In this document: in pieces, positions 20,379-31,760 of the stretch | Position numbering within the stretch: position 1 is the first letter of the stretch | How the letters are laid out: the number at the start of each line of letters is the position of its first letter | From: Siphonodentalium dalli | Taxonomy: Eukaryota; Mollusca; Scaphopoda; Gadilida; Siphonodentaliidae | Assembly: GCA_032622095.1 (NCBI GenBank) | Contig: CP136066.1 | Span: 104,243,319-104,307,318, forward strand | Direction: 5' to 3' | DNA length: 64,000 nt | Position numbers and translations under genes: made by a program | Notes under the pieces: generated by a model | Seen by the model: the letters and a program-made list of their open reading frames with translations, nothing else | Database searches by the model: none | What the model was told of the DNA's origin: nothing

Positions 20379-20508
20379 ACATGACAACATGCATATGGGG
20401 TGTAACATGACAACATGCATATGGGGTGTAACATGACAACATGCATATGGGGTGTAACATGACAACATGCATATAGGGTGTAACATGACAACATGCATAT
20501 GGGGTGTA
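20379..20508 (+). repeat. 26-bp minisatellite, five copies
   Basis: Five head-to-tail copies of a 26-bp unit (ACATGACAACATGCATATGG then GGTGTA) start at 20379, 20405, 20431, 20457 and 20483, with a single G-to-A change in copy 4. There are no spacers. Repetitive minus-strand peptides (CHVTPHMHVV and similar) arise only from the periodicity. Confidence 0.95.
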
Positions 20509-20849
20509 ACTGCGGTATATGCAGCGTTGAAACTGTACTAGTAACCATAATGAGGTGTTGGAGGTTACTGTGCTTTATATCTTTAATACTGCAGTATTAA
20601 CGGGGGGGGGGGGGGTACTATACTAAGAGGTGGCCAATTACTTTGAGTATACATGTAGCCATACCTCACACATGGAACAGGGCTTGACTTATTCTTAGGT
20701 ACATGGAAAAATAGGTACGCGGAGCAATACATAACACCTTGTCTGCTTAGTATATTTTACATAAATATCAACCGATTTTGTGCAGTGTTGAAGCGGTAAC
20801 CTTCTAGTACTGCTGTGTTAGAAGTTTCTGGTGTGAGACCACACAAGCC
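20509..20849. other. No recognisable gene
   Basis: Contains a poly-G run near 20601-20615 and a GGCCAATTACTTTGAGTATA block that weakly recalls a terminus of the CAGTAATGCCC family. Confidence 0.35.
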
Positions 20850-20932
20850 ATATTTCTGAATAAATCCTGAAAAATTACCCACAATCCTGAGGTTAAGTGG
20901 TCACTTACTTTGGGCATTACTGTAATTCCCTG
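20850..20932 (+). repeat. CAGTAATGCCC foldback family, 3' half
   Basis: ATATTTCTGAATAAATCCTG, then AAAAATTACCCACAAT, GGTTAAGTGG and GGGCATTACTGTA follow the right half of 23417-23604. Confidence 0.7.
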
Positions 20933-21183
20933 ACATTCCCCCAATATATGACTAAAAGAAAATTCACCCTTTTGAAGTTTTGATATCGTTTAACCATGAA
21001 ATGGCTCGAAAAAGATGTTTTATGAGATTTACGTTTGTTTTTTATTTAATTTTGTTTGTTCAAGTAGCATATCAAATGAGTGAAATTTTATTTTAGTCAT
21101 TCATGTGGGTATCGTGAGTGGGGAGATATTTAAGGGGAGGTATCCTGTTACAACGGTATATGCTACTAGTACATGTACATAAT
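20933..21183. other. No recognisable gene
   Basis: AT-rich spacer. Confidence 0.35.
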
Positions 21184-21326
21184 TATTAACTGTCATGTGG
21201 ACTGTTTTTATGGAGATGTAACCGTGAGGTAAGTGGACATAACTTGTGTAAAACCCTTTACATACAAGTTATGACCACTTACCCCACGGTTACATCTCCA
21301 TTAAAATAGTCTACATGACAGTTAAT
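21184..21326. repeat. Long near-perfect hairpin (~65-bp arms)
   Basis: The left arm runs from ATTAACTGTCATGTGGACTG through GGAGATGTAACCGTGAGGTA to AGTGG and CATAACTTGT. The right arm is its reverse complement, ACAAGTTATGACCACTTACC through GTTACATCTCC to CATGACAGTTAAT, with a few mismatches and a short loop. A transcript would fold into a long double strand. Confidence 0.9.
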
Positions 21327-22599
21327 CCTTATATTTATATATATTTAGCGAAAAAGCCACTTTTGTAAATGTATTTAAATTGAATAGTGTATCGTGACAA
21401 AAACAGCCCAAAGTACCCAATAGCACCCTTGGCAAAAGTTAATAGGAACAATTTCTCTTCATATTGCAACCAGGTGATGTATTAAGTCAATCCTGCGCGA
21501 GTCCAAATGCGCCCAAAACATTACGCGTTCGTCTTTCCAAACCCAATGGATGGTGTTGTGAGCTTGGTGTTATGAGCCGTTGCGCATTCACCGAGAAATA
21601 ACTGCAACTAGCCACGTGGGCGCGGACCAATCAGTATGCTGGATTTAGTGATGACAACACTTAGTATGTAAATATATGTATTTGTAGCTGATTCTGACCA
21701 ACATGCAGCGTTTGAATGGATAACAATACTGTTATAACTGCCCCCCCCCCCCCCCCCGGGTGATTAATTTGGACCGTACATCTTAATAATATGTACATGA
21801 TTAGTCATTCCGCTTTTCTGATGTCATTACAAGCATTCAAATCTTATTTTTCAGACAGGAGGAGCTGCCTGATTGGATTGAGACATACAAATTTCATTCA
21901 AGGCCTGATATCTGATAACCAATCATAGAATCATGTTTCCTGAGTGTTTCTTGCAGATAATGATTACACTTGATACCAATATTATTAATTCTGTCCAAGA
22001 CTGGATGAGGAAGGATTTCAAATGTTATTCAGTGTACATGTAACGGATACATGTAATCTAGATGTTATCGGTATTCGTCCATGCATGACATAATGTGAGT
22101 TGTTGCTTTGTGACAGTCCTGGCTATATACATGTACCATATGTATACCAATGAATGGTATGCACTGAATCCAGTACTGTGCAGTGTGCAGCGAAGGGGAG
22201 GCTTTAATATATAACCAAATGATGACCAATGTCTTCATCAAAGGCAAAAATGACACATCCATTCCTTCCTTGATGGAGACCGATCAGTGACGTCTACATT
22301 TTATCAGACTTAGTGGTGAAAATCTTGGCAAGTGAAGTTAGTGAATTCAATTCTACAACATACATGTACATGTACCTGTATGCTTCTGTATGTACCTGTA
22401 TGAGTCTCAGAAAATGTGCACTATGGCATCCAGTGTATGCATAACCTTTGTTATACCGTACTTCATACTACATTGACCAGAATTTGGAGGTGTACCAGTT
22501 TCATATCTCTACACAAAGCACAACAGTACCCATGGATCAGTCTCAAGCCTTGTTTCTGAGCTTGTCTGAAGGATATGAACTTTTAAAGATATATGATGC
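21327..22599. other. No recognisable gene
   Basis: Includes a 17-base C run near 21741 and several TACATGTA palindromes. No coding block was identified. Confidence 0.4.
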
Positions 22600-22962
22600 A
22601 CTTGTTCTGGTGCGTGAAACTGATCAGTTAGTACCAAGGCGCTATGCCAACTGGAAGAAGGTAGCATTCTACTAACATAGCCGAAAATCGAAAGCAAATC
22701 AACCGTATCACTCCATAGAACACATTGCCTGAGCTACGCTCATTTGTGAATATTTACTACTCGATTCGGGGCGCATCTATCGGCGATAATATAACGAAAA
22801 CGAGTTCGCCTTTGATAGTTACTGCATTTAATTATGTATACGAATGATGGTGTGTGTTGTTAATTTGGATATAATATTTGTAAAAAGTACTACTTTGAAC
22901 AAGATTATTCTCCATTTATATTTTATCACCCTATTGGAGTGTTTCACATCACTTTAAGTGAC
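22600..22962 (-). repeat. Dispersed repeat R1, copy 3 (reverse)
   Basis: Reverse complement of 17414-17783: GTGAAACTGATCAGTTA, GGCGCTATGCCAACTGG, TTTACTACTCGATTCGGGGC, then a GTGTTTCACATCACTTTAA end. The plus open frame at 22448-22675 overlaps it and is not a gene. Confidence 0.75.
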
Positions 22963-23416
22963 AAATTATTGCAGCATGTCAATATAATCAGATTCATGTA
23001 CATGTACACACATACAGGCCTTAAAATCCATCACAGAATAAAAATATTCTGATGTTCCTTTATCTTTGTCAACCTGCTGTATCACCAAGTAATATGTACA
23101 AGGAGCTTAATGTGGCTTAGACATGTACCATACATGTACATTTAAAGACAGATAATCCGAGTTCACGCTCCTCAATTACCATTTCTTTGGCTTCAGGGGT
23201 AAAAATAACTTATTCGAGTTGAGGAACACACCCTTTAAAGTTCTGAGTTAAAAAATATAATTTTTTGAAATCTGTTATTTTTCACCACCATGAATATTTC
23301 CCGGCCTAGCAAATATTCAATGAGTCGATTGACATAATCTTGATACCAAGTTGCGATGAACAAAATGTTGATTTATAACACGTTTTGGAAAATGTTACAC
23401 TAGAGTTGACAGTAGT
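22963..23416. other. No recognisable gene
   Basis: AT-rich spacer with several ACATGTAC words. Confidence 0.35.
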
Positions 23417-23604
23417 TACAGTAATGCCCAAAGTAATTGACCACTTAACCACAGCAGAATTAAATGGCTTGTTGCCATTCATCGGAAAGCTCTTGGGGAG
23501 AGCTTTCCGATGAATGGCAACAAGTCATATTTCCGACTAAATCCTGAAAAATTTCCCATAATTCAGCTGTGGTTAAGTGGTCGATTACTTTGGCCATTAC
23601 TGTA
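23417..23604. repeat. Complete TA-flanked foldback element (CAGTAATGCCC family)
   Basis: TACAGTAATGCCCAAAGTAA at the left and TTACTTTGGCCATTACTGTA at the right are inverted repeats extending about 45 bp (GACCACTTAACCACAGC on both arms). The centre (23466-23526) is a second hairpin with 28-bp arms, GGCTTGTTGCCATTCATCGG plus AAAGCTCT. The TA on each side fits a Tc1/mariner-type TA duplication. 188 bp, non-autonomous. Confidence 0.88.
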
Positions 23605-23877
23605 GCATTATGTTTTGGTAATTAATTGATTAAGAAATGTTGTTCTTAGAATCTGATGATATGGAGACCATGGAGAGATTGTTTACCTTTAATTGTCAAT
23701 GTTGACTTTAAAGCATACTAGTAACATATGTTATGTTTATTTTATGTATCCCTGCATAAAATGGGGTGATAAATTTATATTATACTCACATCTGGTCTTT
23801 TGATATTTTGTGAGTAATTTATATGAAAGAATGGCATTGCATGCTAGCAATTCTGATAAACATCACTGTTAAAATGA
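23605..23877. other. Spacer between two family copies
   Basis: AT-rich, without coding motif. Confidence 0.35.
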
Positions 23878-24016
23878 GGCTTGTTGCCATTCATCGGAAA
23901 GCTCTCAGAGAGCTTTCCGATGAATGGCAACAAGCCATATTTCCGACTAAATCCTGAAAAGTTACCCATAATTCTACTGTGTTTAAGGAGTCGATTATAC
24001 TCGGGGGCATTACTGT
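23878..24016. repeat. CAGTAATGCCC family copy with perfect 59-bp palindrome
   Basis: 23878-23936 is a perfect palindrome of two 29-base arms around a single A, the same GGCTTGTTGCCATTCATCGG core as the neighbour at 23417-23604. Its right half continues to GGGGCATTACTGTA. The left outer terminus is missing. Retention of a perfect palindrome beside an imperfect sister copy suggests recent origin or repair by template switching. Confidence 0.85.
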
Positions 24017-24684
24017 ATTCGATATCTCAAGCTGTTGCATACCGAAAAGACTTGGGCTAGTACCTGAACAGTAAACCTGCAATCTGCATGATTCATGAAA
24101 CAGCTATTGAAAACATGCTGTATATACACAGAATTACACAATTTTGTTTATGGGTTTGTTGATATGACACGAGTGCTAGCGCACAATGACGGAATGAACA
24201 GCACACCCTAGAGTTCTATCTCTCCTCAATGGCACAAGTGCCGTATCAACAAATCCATTAATACAAGTGTCTTTCTGTGTTTATTACACATCACCCGTCC
24301 TAGAATATGTGCATTTAAAAATACAGGGTTACGATGTTTATTAAGGCACATACAGTGCTTGTTTTGTCATGTGTGATGATTTTTTTTCCTATCGTTTGAA
24401 CTGGATACTCAAATAACAGAAATTGTTATATATTTTTTTAGCAACCGACAGATTTGAGGTAACTCTTTCTATAAATATATTGAAAATCATGTGTCGGGAT
24501 GTAATTATTAGCAATCAATATATTTTTTGTTGCATATATAGGTTTATACAATTTTAAGAGGCAGAACAAGATACAGGTACTTTGTATAGTTTCATTTCGC
24601 GAATGTACACAGTATCTTGTTTGGCCTCTTGCAATTTTAGAAACCCATAACTGTAACGAGAAATTGTTGATTGTATATTTAAAG
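24017..24684. other. No recognisable gene
   Basis: AT-rich, with short open frames only. Confidence 0.35.
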
Positions 24685-25187
24685 TTTAAAGGTACGGGAG
24701 GCCTTGGCGGTGGGTATGCTGTGAAAATATTTCCACCGGTCAAAAACCGCCACAAACAGAAAGAATATTAAAATGTAGACAGACTTTGTCCGTATACAAA
24801 TAAGAAATATCGCATAAACAGTATGTTATTGTCATATGTTTGACCATTCTTATGTAAACAAAAGCATAAAAAGGTACTTTCCTGGTGTTTGTTTATATTA
24901 TGATGGTAAACATAAAGAGCGTTCATTGTTGCTGAATTTTGATATGGAACGAATAAAGAGCATTTATATGATTTGTGTGTGATTAGCCAGTAACACTGTG
25001 CTGCCTTCTGTAACACAATCAGGCTCCTGCTTAGGTAAAATATAGTAGGTCTTTATGATAGCATGCTGTTTACGCGATGGTCATGGTATATATGAACAAA
25101 ACTGTATGCGTTTTAATGTTTTTCTGTTTACGGTGATTGAAACAAATATGAATATTTTCGACAACTAAGGCCTCCCGTGCCTTTAAG
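24685..25187. repeat. Foldback element TTAAAGGTACGGGAGGC, copy 1
   Basis: The left end TTAAAGGTACGGGAGGCCTT and the right end AAGGCCTCCCGTGCCTTTAA are inverted repeats with one mismatch. Internal landmarks are GCGGTGGGTATGCTGT, AAACCGCCA...ACAGAAAGAATATTAAAAT, AACAGTATGTTATTGTCA and a pair of ATAAAGAGC words at 24912 and 24953. A second copy lies inverted at 58181-58706. About 500 bp, without a transposase frame. Confidence 0.85.
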
Positions 25188-25299
25188 CCCCCTTATTGTC
25201 TCCATTATACATTTAACAATGATATTTACAAAGAAGTTTTTATATTCAGAATAAATGTCAATTGTATATTTTAAAACACAATTGAAATTATATATTAAT
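25188..25299. other. AT-rich spacer
   Basis: Grades into the AAGAAA-rich arm; nothing else was seen. Confidence 0.3.
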
Positions 25300-25856
25300 T
25301 TAAAATTAAATGTTTTTCTTAATTAAGAATTGTTTTCTAATGTATCTTTCCTAATTGGGGAAAATATTCCTAGTTAAGAAAACTTGTTTTCCTTACTTAG
25401 ATTTATTTTCCTGCTTGAGAAAATCTCATTCTAGAAAAAATTGGCATCACTTAAGAAAAAATATCTTGACGATATTTCTAACTATAGAAAATATAATTTC
25501 TTGTTCTAGATTAATTGTATAGCTTTCTTAAATTTCTAGCTATTCTCCCAAGATAATCGCAGTATCTTAAACTTATCTTATTTCAAGAAAAATAAACTTA
25601 TGTGAGAAAAACAATCTTTCCTACATTAAGAAAAAAAATCTATACTAAGATTTTTTTACTAGGATTTTCTTACTAAGATTATTGTGTTTTCTTAAAGAAA
25701 TTTTCTCAGACAAGAAATTTTCCCACCCTTTCATTTCTTGACCTAGAAAATATGTTTTTCTTATTTTTCTAGCTATTCTCCCAAGATAATATCTCATTTC
25801 AAGATTTTTTTTTTCCTGAATTGAGAAAATATTTTTGGCAGTGTACCCTTCCACGT
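25300..25856 (-). repeat. AAGAAA-rich inverted arm, right
   Basis: About 550 bp of AAGAAA/TTTCTT alternation, with an internal repeat (TAGCTATTCTCCCAAGATAA at about 25537 and 25770), ends in AATATTTTTGGCAGTGTA, the reverse complement of the start at 12622. It abuts a LINE relic immediately to the right. The minus open frame at 25645-25854 is low complexity and not a gene. Confidence 0.7.
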
Positions 25857-25929
25857 TACAGTGTGTTGTGAATCTAAACAGACATTTAGCATAAAGTCGG
25901 GATTTCTAAATTCCTATTTATTATTGATA

Positions 25930-26300
25930 ATCTTCCCAGTCGTATGGGTTACATTTTCCAAAATAAATGTTTGGGCGGGTTTTTATTGTCATTATGCGAT
26001 ATGTGAGGCGAAGCTTGTGCTAATCATTGCGTTGTTGAGGAGTACTCCAACCGAGTTCCTGTGGTGGCTTTAGATCGGTTAATACACTAACAATTCGTGA
26101 TGAGTCTTATGAAACAGCTCAGGCTATCGGAGTACGTATATCGGTGCATTATCCAGATGACATCGCCATGATCCATTAGACGTGTGACAGATATGTTGTT
26201 CATCAAATCTAAGGTATCTATATTTAATACACATTTTAACGTTCGTAGTCGGCTTAGTCTAGCTGCGACGCGTTTGTTCAATACCAGAGATGTTTGTCTT
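25930..26300 (-). pseudogene. LINE reverse-transcriptase thumb/C-terminal relic
   Basis: The frame at 26087-26281 reads SRLRTLKCVLNIDTLDLM followed by a MDHGDVIW block, matching the conserved thumb region after reverse transcriptase in Jockey/RTE/CR1-type LINEs. After about 60 unreadable bases the homology resumes with ELGWSTPQQRND, a stop, and HKLRLTYRIM. Stops and shifts show decay. It is truncated at both ends and its distal end lies next to the AAGAAA arm. Confidence 0.7.
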
Positions 26301-26618
26301 TAAGTACAAAGGATTAGGGGAATATTGTTTCCGTCAATGTAAGAAGACATCATTGATTTTGTTTCGTTGGAATAAATTTCACGAGCTATTGGTTTTGCAC
26401 ATGTCGTGATGTGATCAAGGTGGTTAACGGCTTTGATCAAGTGAAGTATTGGCATTTGTTAAACATGTACCATCGACGTACATCCGTGTAAATGAAGAAA
26501 TAGCATCAACCAGATAATCGATGTACACACAAAATAAAAATGGCCGGACGATAAACTAGTACTAATGCACTTATAATCAGATGTAATGATATGACCACAC
26601 GTTGTTTCCGGTTCGAGA
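26301..26618. other. No recognisable gene
   Basis: Nothing beyond short open frames. Confidence 0.35.
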
Positions 26619-26625
26619 TATAGTC

Positions 26626-26985
26626 CAACACTTTCTCGCAGAAATACGCACGTAATCGACATATGTGAAATATGTACATAATGTGATTATCTGGCTCTGC
26701 AATAAGCAGATAATGGACTCTTACCCATTATTTCGTTGTATGACGCGGGCCAGTGAAGACACCTGTTAAATCGCGTACACCTGAAAAGTCGTGAGTTGGC
26801 TTATTTATGTAATTGTAGGCACATAATCTGATTAGAATCGCCTCATTATGAGTCGACGATGTGACTAAATGTTCTCATTCCCAGCATATTATCGACTCAA
26901 AATGTTGCGATTCTAAGCAGATTATCTACCTAAAACAAGTTCTATTATAAGCAGATAATGTTCGGGTTTTCGGGAGAACAGGCTG
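26626..26985. repeat. 7-bp-TSD foldback element, copy 1
   Basis: Begins CAACACTTTCTCGCAGAAAT and ends CGGGAGAACAGGCTG, flanked by TATAGTC on both sides (26619-26625 and 26986-26992). The interior alternates GCAGATAATG and CATTATCTGC-like words and GCCTCATTATGAGTCGA palindromes. 360 bp, no coding. Confidence 0.85.
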
Positions 26986-26992
26986 TATAGTC

Positions 26993-29900
26993 ACTGATCC
27001 AAATGATAAGATCACCATCAGTTCCATATTGTCTAAGTTTGTGCATCAAGCCATTGTGCCAGACTCTTTCGTACGGTCATGAAATATCACAAACAATATA
27101 ACATGTCACTAATGTTGCAGAGAGAACGGCACCGTGAATGATACAAGTAAATAAGGTAGTCTACTACTAGACACACACAATGGAGACCTTATAGCCACGT
27201 TCTTGACCATTATGTCAACACAGCAGCAAATTCTTTCCCCATGGTGTCCTGATGAAACTCCGATAACGCATAACTGTCGGGGTTGCCCGTATTGATATCA
27301 GGTATCAGTCCAATTCCGCCCACAACTACAAGGATGTTAATACTGTAACGGAGACGCGAATTAATCTGTACTGCTACTGTATTGAGGAATACAATTCATC
27401 CTAATACGGCCAATATGATCCAACATGTTGAACACTGCTATCGGCTATATGGCTGACTGTAAATAGCACGATTAGATAGTTACATGCCAAATTGTTCGAG
27501 AATATATACTGTACAGATAAGCATCTGGAGATTAAGAAACATATTCTAGTTTTTGCCAACCATTGGCAAATGACTTATCGAGAAATCAATGTATGCGACA
27601 TTATGCATACACGCCAAGAAAAATCTAAATCAAATAATGTTGAGTATCCCAAAAGTATCCTGCCAAAATTGACTTTGATGATGGGGTGGGTCATCAGGCG
27701 CATTATCATTAACAAAAATAACGTTTTTTTAAAGATGGAAATTCATATTTGTATGAGATGGCTTACGCTAAGTACTACTTACTGCGGAGTCCAATCATGA
27801 CCATTCATTCCACCTTCATAAACTGGGAGCAATATGCACAATTTGTGTCATTAATTAAATATGTTTAAACCAATCAAGCGCCACATACTCGACAGGTCTC
27901 AGTCAGTACGCTTGGGCGATCAAGATTGTTAGATAAATGTATAACACTGAAATACTACATAGGCCGACGGCTACATAGGCCCACGGAAATCTTATGGAAG
28001 CAATATGCACCATACGACCAAAAAAAAAAGGCTCCCCATTTCTACAATATCTAACAATAAATAATGTCCATGAGCCACGACCACAGATAATTTGACGACG
28101 AGTCTCGACCGGTATAAACCACATGGACTGTATTATTACATCGTCTGGTGAATATTCCGTTGTGTCCCGTAAGTGATTCATGTATAAACAACAAACTGAA
28201 CACATGACCACGGTATTAAAATGAGTCGTTTTAAACGACGCTACTGATACTGGAATTCCTTTATTATTTCATCTACAAAATCTCTAGCTGTTTTAGTAAT
28301 AATTACTATTATTACGTAAGAGTCTCGATGAGTATACTATTGACATTTTTCATAACCGATCATAACAATTAGTAGTTGACCTCTGATTTATGACAGTTTT
28401 AGGGCAACTGCCCTTATTCCACCCGCAAACAAATTAAGCTGGAACACGGACATATTAGAAAATATAACTTATTTTGTTCACGTTACAACAACCCTCTTAT
28501 ATAACGGACATGGCTCAATCGGGCTTCCTAGATGGAAGGGCAAGACAGTGTGGCCAATGGTATTCGAATATAAAGTAAAGACACAACCCCACTCCACTCT
28601 ACATAGAAATAACAAACCGTTAGTGGGTAACTGTCATATAATATAGTAGATGTATTATCCAGGTTCATCATTTTATTATTTATAATAACGTCCGGTGTTA
28701 TATTTGAGTCAAGGTTACAACCTGGTCAGTTCCGCCATTCACATGATCAGTTGATAGACCATTTACTACCACATTAGCTCCTGTGAACCAATGATACTAG
28801 TGAATACGACACGTTGTTTTGCGTTTTATCCAACTCCAAAAAAAACAAGATACAGCTGGCGTGAGGTTTGATGGATAGTATAAACCATGTCGACACAGGT
28901 GAATACTTTAAAGTGATGTGGAACACATCGCTCGCTTTAGCAGACACTATATATGATTTGTGGATAACTGGACTTTAAAGCTGCACAAGCACTAGCCAGA
29001 ATCAAAAGTTGATATATCTTTGTCCTACTGGTTCTCACACCGCTAGTTTGTGGTGCATTCAAGTAATGAAAAGAATACCAGAATTATCCTAACCTAATTG
29101 CTAAAGGGGCTTAGGGCCCGGTCATTTTGGGAAACATAAACCAATAACTGTCAAATTGGGAATTTTCAAGCAGCTGAACCACTGAACATATACAACCGAT
29201 ATATAAGGTATCATAGCTATACCAACTGTCATTAACATATGAATATCAGTTTGTGAGAGATGTGTACTTTACTAACGCATCAACGAATCACTACCAACTG
29301 TCAAAATTTAAAGTCGATTTTGATGACCTGCATACTGAAATGAATCACCTTGGTAAATTGCGAAATTTTATAATAGAAATTGGGAAAACTAGGGTAATTT
29401 TTACGAGATGGGCCTGAATTCGATATTAAGCATCATCCCTGAGCAATGTCATAATATGACAATGCGGCTGAAAACACTCGTGTGTCTGCCACAAACTAGT
29501 GTGAACACAAGTATTGCGCATTCATTTCCTGGCTGCCTGCCACATTATTAGGGATGTTTTGGAATGAAATGGTGGGTTTATGACACTCAATCAGTTTGTA
29601 ACGAAATCACATTTAAATGTCAAAAACGTCAGCGGCAAAAGTTAATGTTCAAATATATATGTATGGGGTAAGGCATGTATACTGTTTATGCATATTTGCC
29701 AAGATACCAAAATGTATGACCATTGGGTACAGGTGCTCAGTTTTCCATCAAAGAAATGGCATTATGAGTTTGCCATCCCACCGTTGTATGTTGGCTTTAC
29801 CAGCATGTCTTGGGTTCAAGTTAAGTAACTGGTGACTGTATATAGTTCTAATCTGTTTATTTATGTCACGAAACTAGTTGCAATTGCACCGTTGTTCCTA

Positions 29901-31299
29901 TACATAAAACAGCCACTGGCTGTTGTGTGCACATACTTTTTTGTGAAGGTTTGTGTATCTATAGTGAAGCAACATTACTTTCAACTGGAAGTTCAATTTC
30001 GATTTGAGCAATTACAAAATGTTAAGAACCTCCGGAACCATCGTCATAAAACAGTTAACTACACTACTGGTTATTTGCTAATTCGACAGTTGTAATGTCA
30101 CGCTGATAAGACAATGACAAATGTTGAACATGTTTGACACATCTTATATATTTAGTCGGTTAGGGCCGATATTTTCAATCAGTGACATGTTGACTGAGTT
30201 CAAAATGTTTGCAACATCCTGAATGTCTATATACCCAAACATAATAATAGAGACTGAGTGGTCAAAATTTCTTTTATTGAAATTTGTGATTTTTTTCGTA
30301 AGAAATTGCACACAAATTCTTTGTTTGTCCCCAAATTAATTATAGGCTATAAATAATCAACTATAGATAACATATAGTTGACTGATAAACAGTTACCGCC
30401 CCGACCAATATTCGTAGTTTTTATTTCATTGACATATGCACCCTCTGGGAAATTGCTATAGCAAAAAATTTTCCCTCGGATTCCTGTGTACTTTTAGTAT
30501 GTTGTTCTAAACATGTCGGACTACAAATTCTGAACAAATCTATTTCCCCTTAGTTTCCCTTATGTTCTAGACTAATTGGTGATGTTACTGACCCGATAAT
30601 GGTTTAAGCACTAGCGCGTAACGGACGGCATTGCCACATAATTGATTTCTGTCGAAATGGTATAAGAGGAAAATAATGGGTTGGTGGTCGCAGCAGTATA
30701 TGCCTTGATGCTGCTTGAATTATTATAAGCCTTGTTGAGTCCGGATAATTCGGTTGTGTCTAGTTAAGTATGCCACTGATGGTGGTCTCAATTGACAGAA
30801 GAGCCAACTCTGTACTAAGGTTGGTTACGATAATTTGCAATTGTAGACGTCACCAAAGATATTTCCGTTAGTAACTCGAGAGTAGGACAGACGTTCAAGC
30901 GGACAATTCATGTAGTCGCATGGAACATGCGCGACAGTTTATGTACAGATCGAAGTTTGTTTGGTTACCCTCCCCATGGCACAATGACCCAAATTTGATA
31001 GAAAATGATAATACATGTACTTGATGTAAAATGTGCACATTATCACACATTTTCTGTTTCATGGGTAATAATAGCAAACACCAAGGGCAATTATACCTAA
31101 GGCATGTGAATGACGTCACATAATTTGTTCTATATCCATCGGTGATTTTTCAAGATCGCGGGTATAGATTTTGGAGAAATTGTCACGTGACTTCCGGTTA
31201 GCAACCGTGTGGAGATTGCCAAAAAAACGCGGAATTGGAAATGAAGCATCGCGATAAAAATGAAAGTAACTACTTCACAACTTACAAAGAATTCACATC
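26993..31299. other. Long stretch without a recognisable gene
   Basis: AT-rich DNA with only short open frames (for example 27492-27800 plus and 27903-28211 minus), none with a recognised motif. A block around 28080-28160 (CCACATGGACTGTATTATTA region) weakly resembles 57550-57640, suggesting a diverged dispersed repeat. AAGTGATGTGGAACAC at about 28912 resembles the edge of repeat R1. Confidence 0.45.
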
Positions 31300-31304
31300 T
31301 GATT

Positions 31305-31760
31305 ATACCCCCGCAACGAAGTTGTGGGGGGTATACTGGAATCAGCTTGTCCATCCGTCGTCCATCTAGCCGTCCGTCCGTCGTCCGTCCTGTGGACACA
31401 CATTTGTCCGGAGTTTTTCTCAGTCGTTTTTTTTATCAATTTCCATGAAACTTGGCACAGACATCAACCATCATGAGAACCTGTGCACCTGCTATTATGA
31501 TGTCTGTCCGACTTTTTTTTGTGGAGTTATTCCCCTTTATCGACTTAGAACATTTTCGCAACATGCATAATTTTGTCCGAGCTTTTATTTCTACATTGTT
31601 TCGGTCAATATGTTTAAGATTAGGGTTAGGGTTGTGCACCTGCAATGGGAACTGTTATTTTATTATTTTAACTAAATGTTTACTGACATGTGAAACATCT
31701 TAGTATTTTAAAAAACACGGGGGTATCCTTACCCATTGGGACAGTCAAACCTCTAGTTTA
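31305..31760 (+). repeat. CCGTCC-run dispersed repeat, copy 1
   Basis: Opens with the inverted repeat ACCCCCGCAACGAAGTTGTG then GGGGGT, then CCGTCCGTCGTCCGTCC runs, AAACTTGGCACAGACATCAA, GAACCTGTGCACCTGC, ATGATGTCTGTCCGAC, a TTAGGGTTAGGGTTG stretch and an end near TATCCTTACCCATTGGGACA. The inverted counterpart is 39440-40170. The short frames on both strands are not genes. Confidence 0.8.

Noticed and set aside
20379..20508. CRISPR-like direct repeats
   Set aside because: The 26-bp units are contiguous with no unique spacers and the genome is animal; it is a minisatellite.
22448..22675. 75-codon plus frame
   Set aside because: Overlaps the reverse copy of dispersed repeat R1.
25645..25854. 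69-codon minus frame
   Set aside because: Low-complexity product of the AAGAAA-rich arm.
31614..31640. Interstitial telomere or chromosome-fusion scar
   Set aside because: Only two TTAGGG units, present at the same place in both copies of a dispersed repeat.
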